From positions 1 to 64,000 of the forward strand of contig CAMDQH010000006.1 in NCBI GenBank assembly GCA_945905815.1: a stretch of 64,000 nucleotides of DNA. The letters are read 5' to 3'. Within the stretch, counting starts at the first letter, position 1. Each line of letters starts with the position of its first letter. Source of the stretch: Bacteriovorax stolpii. Its GTDB lineage: Bacteria > Bdellovibrionota > Bacteriovoracia > Bacteriovoracales > Bacteriovoracaceae. The notes below the pieces were generated by a model. It was not told the origin of the DNA and did not search any database. It worked only from the letters and a program-made list of their open reading frames with translations. A program made the translations under genes and the position numbers. Below, piece after piece: positions 56,988 through 64,000 of the stretch.

Positions 56988-58883
56988 ATGAAAAAAAATC
57001 AAATACAGGAATTAGAGAAACTCATTCTTCATCATAAAGAGCTATATTACCGTGGCAAAGCGGAAATCACGGATGAAGCTTACGACAAACTTGAAACCGA
57101 ACTAAAAAAAATCGATCCTTCTAATCCTGTCTTGAAACTAATTGGTCATATGCAGCTGGATACCAATCTTAAAGTTGCCCACCAAAAAAAAATGCTGTCA
57201 TTAGACAAAACGTATGATGAAAAAGATTTAGCTCAATGGATAGATAAGAAAGACGTTATTAGTATTTATAAAATAGATGGTTCTAGTTGTTCACTCATAT
57301 ACAAGGACGGACACCTTGCAATGGCGAAAACACGTGGTGACGGGCAGTTTGGTGAAAACATCACCAAAAAAGCCATGTTTATAACAGATATCCCAAAGTG
57401 GATTCCTATGAACGAAGAAATTGAAGTCAGGGGTGAAATATTCTGTGTCGAAGTAAACTTTTTTCATCTCTCAAAAGCAATGGAGGAAATGGGCCTAGAG
57501 AAGCCGGCCTCACAAAGAAATATAGTTGCTGGATTATTGGGTCGAAAAGAGAATATACAACTTGCCAGTTATTTAAGTTTTAAAGCTTTTGATATAATCA
57601 GTAATAAAAAACATACGAAAGAAAGACAGAAGCTTGAAGATTTAAAGATTCTTGGATTTGATGTTCCAGAAGTTGAAGTTCACACAGATTATAAAAGTGT
57701 GGAAAAAAGAATTCAGGAAGCCAAAGAGTTCATGGTTAAAGGTGAATATTTGGTGGATGGACTTGTATTTGTATATGACGATCTAAAACTTCATACAGAA
57801 CTAGGGGAAACTTCCCATCACCCGCGCTATAAAATGGCTTTTAAATTCGCTGGAGATACAAAGGTAACAGAAATCAATGATATTGAATGGGGCGTTTCAA
57901 GAAATGGCATCTTAACACCTGTTGCTTTAGTTAAACCGGTGGAATTATCCGGCGCCATGATTTCCAGAGTAACCTTGCATAACTTTGGACTTGTTCAAAA
58001 TTATGAGCTCAAGCAAGGCGACAAAATTGAAATTATTCGATCTGGTGAAGTTATTCCCAAATTTTTAGGAATTGTAGAAAAATCCAAAAGGGAATTTACA
58101 TATCCAACGAAATGCCCAAGCTGTAATAGTAAACTTGTTATTCAAGATATTTGGTTATTTTGTGAAAATGATAAATGTCACGCAAAAGTAAAAGAAGAAA
58201 TTCTTAATTATATTCAAAAAGCCGGAATAGATGATTTATCTGACAAGAGGCTAGACGAAATGATGAGCAAAGGTTTGGTTGAGACGATCCCAGATCTTTA
58301 TAAATTGGAATTGGAAAATTTTCTTCTTCTAGATAAGGTAAAAGAAAAGCTAGCCACTAAAATTTATGAGAACATACAAAAATCAAAAGAACAGTCTCTT
58401 GCCCAATTCATATCTGCTATAGGTGTGGAGGGCGTTTCAATAACAAAAAGCGAAAAAATCATCTCACAGGGCTACAATACTCTGGATAAAATTCTTTCAC
58501 TAGACCTTGAGAAAATGCAAAAAATTGAAAGTTTTGCAGAGAAATCATCACAGACGTTTCTTGATTCCATAAAGAATAAAACATCATTAATTAACGAACT
58601 TCTAAACGCAGGGATTAAAGTCAAGGCAGACGAAATCAGTTCGGGAGAAGGTCCGCTAAAAGACATGAAGTTTTGTATAACTGGTGAATTAAGCATGGGC
58701 AGAACAGAGTTTGAAAGACTGATTAAGAAAAAAGGTGGCGTGATGGTGAGTTCAGTTTCAAAAAACACCAGTTTTCTTATCACTAATGAAACAGAAAGCT
58801 CATCTAGTAAATTTGTGAAGGCCAAAGACCTTGGTATTCCGATAATAAGTGAAAAGAAGCTTTTACAAATGATCGAGGGATAA
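56988..58883 (+). CDS. ligA: NAD+-dependent DNA ligase
   Basis: 631 residues, a little short of the ~670 norm. The Ia domain (LHHKELYYRGKAEITDEAYDKLE) binds NAD+. The adenylated lysine is in YKIDGSSCSLIY, a K-x-D-G motif. OB-fold, a four-cysteine zinc finger (CPSC, CENDKC), HhH region and a BRCT domain (MKFCITGELSMGRTEFERLI) follow in order. It seals nicks in replication and repair. It is 1 bp before radA and 25 bp after the barrel gene. Confidence 0.95.
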   Translation: MKKNQIQELEKLILHHKELYYRGKAEITDEAYDKLETELKKIDPSNPVLKLIGHMQLDTNLKVAHQKKMLSLDKTYDEKDLAQWIDKKDVISIYKIDGSSCSLIYKDGHLAMAKTRGDGQFGENITKKAMFITDIPKWIPMNEEIEVRGEIFCVEVNFFHLSKAMEEMGLEKPASQRNIVAGLLGRKENIQLASYLSFKAFDIISNKKHTKERQKLEDLKILGFDVPEVEVHTDYKSVEKRIQEAKEFMVKGEYLVDGLVFVYDDLKLHTELGETSHHPRYKMAFKFAGDTKVTEINDIEWGVSRNGILTPVALVKPVELSGAMISRVTLHNFGLVQNYELKQGDKIEIIRSGEVIPKFLGIVEKSKREFTYPTKCPSCNSKLVIQDIWLFCENDKCHAKVKEEILNYIQKAGIDDLSDKRLDEMMSKGLVETIPDLYKLELENFLLLDKVKEKLATKIYENIQKSKEQSLAQFISAIGVEGVSITKSEKIISQGYNTLDKILSLDLEKMQKIESFAEKSSQTFLDSIKNKTSLINELLNAGIKVKADEISSGEGPLKDMKFCITGELSMGRTEFERLIKKKGGVMVSSVSKNTSFLITNETESSSSKFVKAKDLGIPIISEKKLLQMIEG

Positions 58884-58884
58884 C

Positions 58885-60255
58885 ATGGCCAAAATTAAAA
58901 CGACTTTCACGTGTCAGGAATGCGGATATCAATCGGCAAAGTGGCTTGGAAAATGTCCTGAATGTAATCAATGGAATTCTTTTAGTGAAGAAGCCACTTT
59001 CAAAGAAAGCAAAGCTGCTCCGAAATCTATAGCTGGCAGAGAAACTAAACCTAAGACAATAAGTCAAATTGATCATGAAAATGTTGAACGCTATCAGACA
59101 AAGATTGGGGAATTTGATCGGGTTATGGGTGGTGGTGTAACTTTAGGTTCACTTACTTTAATTGGTGGTGAACCAGGAATTGGTAAATCCACACTTTTAA
59201 TGGAAGTTTGTGGAAAACTTTTAACTGAATATGGAAAAGAGCGAATTTTATATGTAAGTGGAGAGGAATCCGAGTCTCAAATTGCTCAACGCTCAAAACG
59301 ACTTGGTGTGAATAACGAGAATTTTTACATTTACAATGAGACCAATTGGCAGAAAATCCTCGAACAGGTAAAGAAATTAAATCCAAAATTCTTGGTTATT
59401 GACTCGATTCAAACAACTCATTCTAGTAACGTAGACTCTGCTGCAGGGACACTGACTCAAATCAGAGAAGTTACTTATGAGATGATGAATTACGCTAAAT
59501 CATATGACCTAACCTGCTTTATTATCGGCCACGTAACAAAAGATGGGCAAATTGCGGGCCCTAAGGTTTTAGAACATATGGTGGATACGGTAATATATTT
59601 TGAAGGTGATCAACTCGGCCAATACCGAATGTTACGAGTTATGAAAAATCGCTTTGGGAATACTAATGAAGTTGGAATTTTTGAAATGCAAGAGAAGGGT
59701 CTATTAGAAATAAAGAATCCTTCACAATATTTCCTGGAACAATCTCTTCCTGGATCATTCGGAAGATCTATCACGTGTATTCTTGAAGGAAGTCGGTCAC
59801 TATTCGTGGAAATCCAGGCATTAGTTGTTGAAAATAAATTTGCTGTTGGACGTAGAACAACTCAGGGGTTAGATACAAATCGAGTTGCTCTTTTAGTTGC
59901 CGTTATTGATAAATATTTAGGAATTCCACTTTCTTATAATGATATTTATGTAAATGTCGTTGGTGGTATGAAGCTTACTACTCGAGAAAATGATTTATCT
60001 GTTATTGCTTCATTATTAAGCTCATATTACGCAATTCCAATCGCAAATGACACGTTGTTTTTAGGAGAAGTTGGGTTAACTGGAGAAGTAAGATCCGTAC
60101 CAATGATGGAAATGAGATTGAAAGAAGTTGCCCAAATGAATTACAAACGGGTCATTACTTCGAAAAGAGCAGCTGATGATCTTAAAGGTAAGTATAAAGT
60201 TGAACTCATTGGTATAACGAAGGCAAGCGAGCTCAAGGATTTACTGTTTAAATAA
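58885..60255 (+). CDS. radA: DNA repair protein RadA
   Basis: 456 residues. It has a C4 zinc finger (CQECGYQSAKWLGKCPEC), Walker A GEPGIGKSTL, the KNRFG motif and a Lon-protease-like C-terminal domain (GRRTTQGLDTNRVALLVAVIDK onward). It promotes branch migration in recombination. Short gap to ligA suggests co-transcription. It ends exactly where glpK ends, with no base between the stop codons. Confidence 0.97.
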   Translation: MAKIKTTFTCQECGYQSAKWLGKCPECNQWNSFSEEATFKESKAAPKSIAGRETKPKTISQIDHENVERYQTKIGEFDRVMGGGVTLGSLTLIGGEPGIGKSTLLMEVCGKLLTEYGKERILYVSGEESESQIAQRSKRLGVNNENFYIYNETNWQKILEQVKKLNPKFLVIDSIQTTHSSNVDSAAGTLTQIREVTYEMMNYAKSYDLTCFIIGHVTKDGQIAGPKVLEHMVDTVIYFEGDQLGQYRMLRVMKNRFGNTNEVGIFEMQEKGLLEIKNPSQYFLEQSLPGSFGRSITCILEGSRSLFVEIQALVVENKFAVGRRTTQGLDTNRVALLVAVIDKYLGIPLSYNDIYVNVVGGMKLTTRENDLSVIASLLSSYYAIPIANDTLFLGEVGLTGEVRSVPMMEMRLKEVAQMNYKRVITSKRAADDLKGKYKVELIGITKASELKDLLFK

Positions 60256-61734
60256 TTAAAGAAAAAGCCTTTTGATTGATGAATCCCAAAGATCTTTTTT
60301 CTTTGGGTAATAACTATTTTTTTCTGGTTTAAATTCTTTCTGCAGCTTCCAGTGACGACCCAGGTCCTGAATACCAATTTCACCTCTACTTACCATTGCT
60401 CCCATGGCAACTCCGAATGCGGTAGTATCAATAACTTCTGGTCGAAGAATAATTTTTTGTGAAAAATTGGCCTGTATTTGCATGAGAAGTTCGTTTGCTG
60501 CTGCTCCACCATCAACACGAATATCATTTAATTGTGAAAAATCTTTCTTAAAACTTGAAACAGAATCATTAACAGATAATGCAATTCCTTCAAGGCAGGC
60601 TCGGGCAATATGTGATGTTTGTGTTCCACGAGTCAGCCCTAATATAGCTGCCTTGGCTTCGGAATTCCAATACGGAGTTCCAATGCCGGTAAAAAAAGGC
60701 ATGAACAAAACGTCTTCCATTTGAGAAAGATCTTTAACATCATTTGCAAGATCTTCGACTTCACCAGATGACTTAATTGTTTTTAAATTATCTCGAAGCC
60801 ATTGTACTGCGGCACCTGCAACATAGGCAGCACCCTCAAGAGCATAAACCTTCCTACCTTTATGAAAGTAGGCTGCCGTAGTTAATAGTCCTGTTTGAGA
60901 ATGAATAATCTTCTCTCCAGTGTTTAAGAGTAAAAATGCCCCAGTGCCATAAGTACATTTTATATCACCGACGTTAACACAGGCCTGACCAAATAGTGCA
61001 GCTTGCTGATCTCCCAAAATAGAAAGTATAGGAATCCCATCAGGAAGAAATGAGCAACCTTGAGTAGTACCAAAGTCAGTAAAAGATTCTTTTATTTCAG
61101 GAAGAAACTTTTTATCAATTTCAAAAAAAGCTAAGAGATCATTGTCCCAATTAAAAGTTTCTAAATTCATAAGCATTGTCCGAGAGGCATTAGATGCTTC
61201 CGTTGCAAAACTTTTCCCATTGGTTAAGCGATAAAGCAGAAAGGTGTCGACCGTTGACATCAGGAGGTCGCCGCGATCTGCTGCGGCTTTTACTGCTGGA
61301 ACATTGTCTAGAAACCACCGCATTTTGGTTCCCGAAAAATATGGGTCAAGAGGAAGACCAGTTTTTTTCTGACAAACTTTTTTATACTCTTCACGGCGCT
61401 CATCACAGTAGTGAGCGGTTCTGCGATCCTGCCAAACAATTGCGTGATGTAGAGGCTTTCCTTGTTTATCGTAGGCGCAGGTTGTTTCTCGCTGATTAGT
61501 TATACCTATTGCCAGGATTTTTTTTCCATCGACGTTTTGACGCTTCATTAGGGTTTCGATTGATTTTGAAACGGAATTCCAAATATCATCGAGATTATGT
61601 TCAACCCAAGAAGGTTTAGGAAAAATTTGTGGGTAATCTATTTTTTCTTTATCAATTACTTTGAAGGTTTTTGCATCAATTAATAGAGAGGTAGAACCAG
61701 TTGTGCCCTGATCGATGGCCAATAAATAATTCAT
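60256..61734 (-). CDS. glpK: Glycerol kinase
   Basis: About 492 residues. It phosphorylates glycerol with ATP. The phosphate loop is DQGTTGSTSLL, and other marks are TNQRETTCAYD, WQDRRTA, GDQQAALFGQACVNVGDIKCTYGTGAF and DGGAAANELLMQ. The track begins 18 nt earlier, but ATG at 61734 gives the family start MNYLLAIDQG. No glpF or glpD is seen nearby. Confidence 0.96.
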   Translation of the reverse strand: MNYLLAIDQGTTGSTSLLIDAKTFKVIDKEKIDYPQIFPKPSWVEHNLDDIWNSVSKSIETLMKRQNVDGKKILAIGITNQRETTCAYDKQGKPLHHAIVWQDRRTAHYCDERREEYKKVCQKKTGLPLDPYFSGTKMRWFLDNVPAVKAAADRGDLLMSTVDTFLLYRLTNGKSFATEASNASRTMLMNLETFNWDNDLLAFFEIDKKFLPEIKESFTDFGTTQGCSFLPDGIPILSILGDQQAALFGQACVNVGDIKCTYGTGAFLLLNTGEKIIHSQTGLLTTAAYFHKGRKVYALEGAAYVAGAAVQWLRDNLKTIKSSGEVEDLANDVKDLSQMEDVLFMPFFTGIGTPYWNSEAKAAILGLTRGTQTSHIARACLEGIALSVNDSVSSFKKDFSQLNDIRVDGGAAANELLMQIQANFSQKIILRPEVIDTTAFGVAMGAMVSRGEIGIQDLGRHWKLQKEFKPEKNSYYPKKKDLWDSSIKRLFL

Positions 61735-61757
61735 GAAGCATCCTTGTTTCAAAAATT

Positions 61758-62006
61758 TTAATCTAAAGTGACCTGTTTAACAGGACTTGGTGGGTTGGCC
61801 CTGTTTGGGTGTCCGTCGTTAATGACTAAATTCACACAATGTGTCCAATATTTGCCAACAAATGTATTCATGGTGGAAACAAACGCATATGAAATACTGG
61901 AAACAACAGCAAGTAGCAGAACAAATTCTACTAAAGTTTGCCCTTTCTGGTTAATCCATTTGGAGCATTTCATTCTAAATAATGGCAGTCTCTTCCTTAA
62001 CTTCAT
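61758..62006 (-). CDS. Flp/TadE-like pilin or pseudopilin
   Basis: About 82 residues. A basic leader is followed by KGQTLVEFVLLLAVVSSISYAFVSTM, which matches a prepilin site (G then Q, with Glu at +5) and a single helix. This is the pattern of Flp-type pilins and TadE/F pseudopilins. The start is uncertain (62006 or 61973; no good Shine-Dalgarno sequence). No tad genes are seen nearby; it lies between glpK and a divergent thioredoxin gene. Confidence 0.6.
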   Translation of the reverse strand: MKLRKRLPLFRMKCSKWINQKGQTLVEFVLLLAVVSSISYAFVSTMNTFVGKYWTHCVNLVINDGHPNRANPPSPVKQVTLD

Positions 62007-62025
62007 AATTCGAAAAAAATAGGTT

Positions 62026-62610
62026 ATGATTGGCCCTGTTATGGGTAAAAGACCAATTAAAAAATATATTCCTATCCTCCTGTTTATTATGGCATTTAGT
62101 GGATTTCTTTCCACACAAATCCTTTGGGATACATATCATCTTAACGCGGAACAAGTGGATCAAGATAAACAAAAGTACTCTGTTTATGAATCCGTATTCC
62201 AAGGCCTTAAATTAACTACAACTAAAAGTAGGAGTATTGAACTCAAGAATTTAAAAGAGCCAATTGTCCTACTTAATTTCTGGGCATCCTGGTGCGTACC
62301 CTGCTTAAAAGAGCTTCCAAGCCTGGTCAAGTTTCAGGGCAAATTTGAGGGAAGGGTAAAAGTAATTGGAATAAATGGCGACGAAGAAAATCCAATCGAA
62401 ATGGTAAATAAAATAGAGAAAAAATATAAGCTTAATTTTGAATCAGCCACAGATATTAATAGCGAAATTTCAAGCAAATTCTTAATTGGAACCTATCCAA
62501 TTTCAATCATCTTCCATAAAGGTAAGGTGATTTATTTTAGTAAGACTATTCATGATTTCATGGATGATAAATTTATTTCTCTCATAGAGTCAGAACTTAA
62601 GGCAAACTAA
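62026..62610 (+). CDS. TlpA-like membrane-anchored thioredoxin
   Basis: 194 residues. One N-terminal helix (YIPILLFIMAFSGFLSTQIL) and then a periplasmic thioredoxin fold: VLLNFWASWCVPCLKELPSLVKF with the CVPC redox motif, and GTYPISIIFHKGKVIYF with the cis-proline. Such proteins reduce disulfides, for example in cytochrome c maturation. Start 62026 or 62041 (MGKRPIKKY); neither has a strong ribosome site. It overlaps the end of hutI by 14 bp in convergent orientation. Confidence 0.85.
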   Translation: MIGPVMGKRPIKKYIPILLFIMAFSGFLSTQILWDTYHLNAEQVDQDKQKYSVYESVFQGLKLTTTKSRSIELKNLKEPIVLLNFWASWCVPCLKELPSLVKFQGKFEGRVKVIGINGDEENPIEMVNKIEKKYKLNFESATDINSEISSKFLIGTYPISIIFHKGKVIYFSKTIHDFMDDKFISLIESELKAN

Positions 62611-63811
62611 CGGAAAAATTTCTTCCCCAGTTATACGTAATATGAGAAATGGATTCCGCTTTAAACAATGAAAAACGGGCCTTCATACCTGGAACAAGAA
62701 CACCTTGATCCATCTTTCCTAAAGAGTGTGAAGCGTTATAAGTGATAGCACACCAAAGTTCAGCTTGATTGATCTTTAGCTGAGCCGCCGAAATAGAAGC
62801 AATTAAAAGTAAATTATCACAGTGGCATGATCCAGGGTTGTAATCTGAGGCAATGGCCACTTTTACACCTGCATCTAGCATTTTCCTAGATGGGGCCAAG
62901 ATTTTACCCAGAAAAAATGCTGTGCCAGGAAGAAGAGTTGCTACTGTTGCCGAATGTGCGAGTTTAGCTATTCCATCATCTGAAATTTTAAGCAAATGAT
63001 CAGCACTTAAGGCCGAAAATGAAGCAGCGATTTCTGCGCCACCATTGGTATTTAATTCATCTGCATGAATCTTGCGTGGAATACCCAAGTCTAGCGCAAG
63101 TTGAAATAATTCCCGAGTGTCTTCTGCCGTGAAATAGTTTTTCTCATGAAAAATATCAACGGCATCAATAATGTTAAGCGGAGCAAGTTCTTTTAATAAA
63201 GGCAATACAACTTGTTTAACATAATCAGCAGAAGATGAAAATTCTTTGGGAACGTCATGTGCTGCAAGATAGGTGTTGAAAATCTGAATTTGGGGAGAAA
63301 AATGTTTTTTAAGACGGGCTATAACTAATGAGATTTCTTTTTCTTTCTCAAAATTGAGCCCATATCCAGATTTAATTTCTATTGTCCCAATTCCATAAGA
63401 ATATAATCTTTGAATTCGTTCACGGGCCAATTCAAAAAGTGCTTCATTGCCAGCATTTTGAGTTTCTTTCATTGTAAGAAGAATTCCGCCTCCTCGTTTT
63501 GCAATCTCTTCATATGGAATACCATTTAAACGATCTGCATATTCTTTGGCACGATCCCCACCAAATACGAGATGAGTATGGGAATCAACGATTTCTGGGG
63601 TTAGAACGTGGTCTTTAAGCGACATAAAAGGAAGAGATTTATATTGCTCTGGCATTTCTCCTGTGTGTCCAACCCATAAGATCATTTTATCATCAAAAAC
63701 GATAGCACCATCAGTAATGATACTTAAATCTTCCGGATTAAGTTTTCGTCCATCTTTAAGATGGGCCTTTTTTAAAGTAAGAATTTCATTTATATGAATA
63801 TAAGCTTTCAA
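62597..63811 (-). CDS. hutI: Imidazolonepropionase
   Basis: 404 residues, amidohydrolase family. It opens the imidazolone ring in the third step of histidine degradation. The metal motif is [10 protein letters not shown], and further marks are [32 protein letters not shown] and [13 protein letters not shown]. It overlaps the hutU stop by 4 bp (ATGA), which gives the operon order hutU-hutI. Confidence 0.96.
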   Translation of the reverse strand: MKAYIHINEILTLKKAHLKDGRKLNPEDLSIITDGAIVFDDKMILWVGHTGEMPEQYKSLPFMSLKDHVLTPEIVDSHTHLVFGGDRAKEYADRLNGIPYEEIAKRGGGILLTMKETQNAGNEALFELARERIQRLYSYGIGTIEIKSGYGLNFEKEKEISLVIARLKKHFSPQIQIFNTYLAAHDVPKEFSSSADYVKQVVLPLLKELAPLNIIDAVDIFHEKNYFTAEDTRELFQLALDLGIPRKIHADELNTNGGAEIAASFSALSADHLLKISDDGIAKLAHSATVATLLPGTAFFLGKILAPSRKMLDAGVKVAIASDYNPGSCHCDNLLLIASISAAQLKINQAELWCAITYNASHSLGKMDQGVLVPGMKARFSLFKAESISHITYNWGRNFSVSLP

Positions 63812-64000
63812 AGTGATGGAAACTTTATTTTAGTTTCTGCCTTCTTCGCGATATCCAATGAAATGTCATAACCCGCATCTGCGTGGCGTACAATTCCCAT
63901 TCCTGAGTCTGAGTTAAGTACACGTGATAGGCGAATATCCATTTCAGCAGTTCCGTCACACACTATAACCATTCCAGAATGCTGAGAGAAACCCATTCCA
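63808..64000 (-). CDS. hutU: Urocanate hydratase, C-terminal part (truncated by window edge)
   Basis: Only the last ~64 residues are present; the frame is open to the right edge. [16 protein letters not shown] and [15 protein letters not shown] match the end of urocanase, the NAD+-dependent second enzyme of histidine degradation. The stop codon overlaps the hutI start. Confidence 0.92.
   Translation of the reverse strand, partial: GMGFSQHSGMVIVCDGTAEMDIRLSRVLNSDSGMGIVRHADAGYDISLDIAKKAETKIKFPSL

Overview
The window is a 64 kb stretch of a low-GC chromosome that includes the replication-origin neighbourhood. The gene content points to a Gram-negative bacterium: complex I, an outer-membrane chaperone/PPIase pair, lipoproteins, TolA-independent periplasmic proteins and parABS beside mnmEG-rsmG. 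The style of the genes (GYF plus TPR proteins, many lineage-specific secreted proteins, b/b' ATP synthase subunits placed with F1, mfd followed by parvulin genes) fits the Bdellovibrionota, most likely a Bacteriovorax/Halobacteriovorax/Peredibacter-like organism. This assignment is an inference from gene style and order; no search was run.

Layout. 1-2.5 kb: the end of a SET-domain gene, a Cys-rich secreted protein, tRNA-Arg, an RRM RNA-binding protein and two tRNA-Ser genes. 2.4-6.9 kb (minus): a very large GYF/TPR membrane protein followed by serS, which runs without a terminator into the two tRNA-Ser genes. 7.0-14.7 kb (minus): a partial complex I operon, nuoA-H-J-K-L-M-N, holding only membrane-arm subunits. 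14.8-23.8 kb (plus): mfd, two parvulin/SurA-type chaperone genes, a pdxA homologue and uvrA. 23.8-24.0 kb: a fold-back element bounded by a 9-bp direct repeat, inserted at the uvrA stop codon. 24.1-35.8 kb (minus, gene order read from the origin): dnaA, dnaN, recF, gyrB, gyrA, a TPR lipoprotein, atpZ, atpI, atpB, atpE. 36.0-50.2 kb (plus): rpmH, rnpA, yidD, yidC, mnmE, mnmG, rsmG, parA, parB, a bactofilin and atpF'-F-H-A-G-D-C. 50.5-62.0 kb: lineage-specific envelope genes, a lytic transglycosylase, a patatin, ligA, radA, glpK and a Flp-like pilin. 62.0-64 kb: a TlpA-like thioredoxin and the end of a histidine-degradation operon (hutU-hutI).

How the genes work together. The centre of the window is a chromosome-start module. 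The 530-bp dnaA-dnaN spacer carries a perfect DnaA box and further near matches. Two identical 16-bp parS palindromes flank mnmG-rsmG just upstream of parAB. Replication genes leave the region on one strand, and ribosome, membrane-insertion, tRNA-modification, segregation and F1 genes leave on the other. ATP synthase is split across the two arms: F0 a and c on the left, b, b' and F1 on the right. Nucleotide-excision repair (mfd, uvrA) shares an apparent operon with outer-membrane-protein chaperones.

The most noteworthy observations are the MITE-like element between uvrA and atpE, the serS-tRNASer-tRNASer transcription unit, the paired parS sites (one inside the rsmG coding sequence), the histidine-rich enlarged NuoL, the atypical GTPase G4 motif in MnmE, the Gly at the quinolone-associated position of GyrA, and several large proteins of unknown function. 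I found no CRISPR array, prophage, defence island or intact transposase gene.
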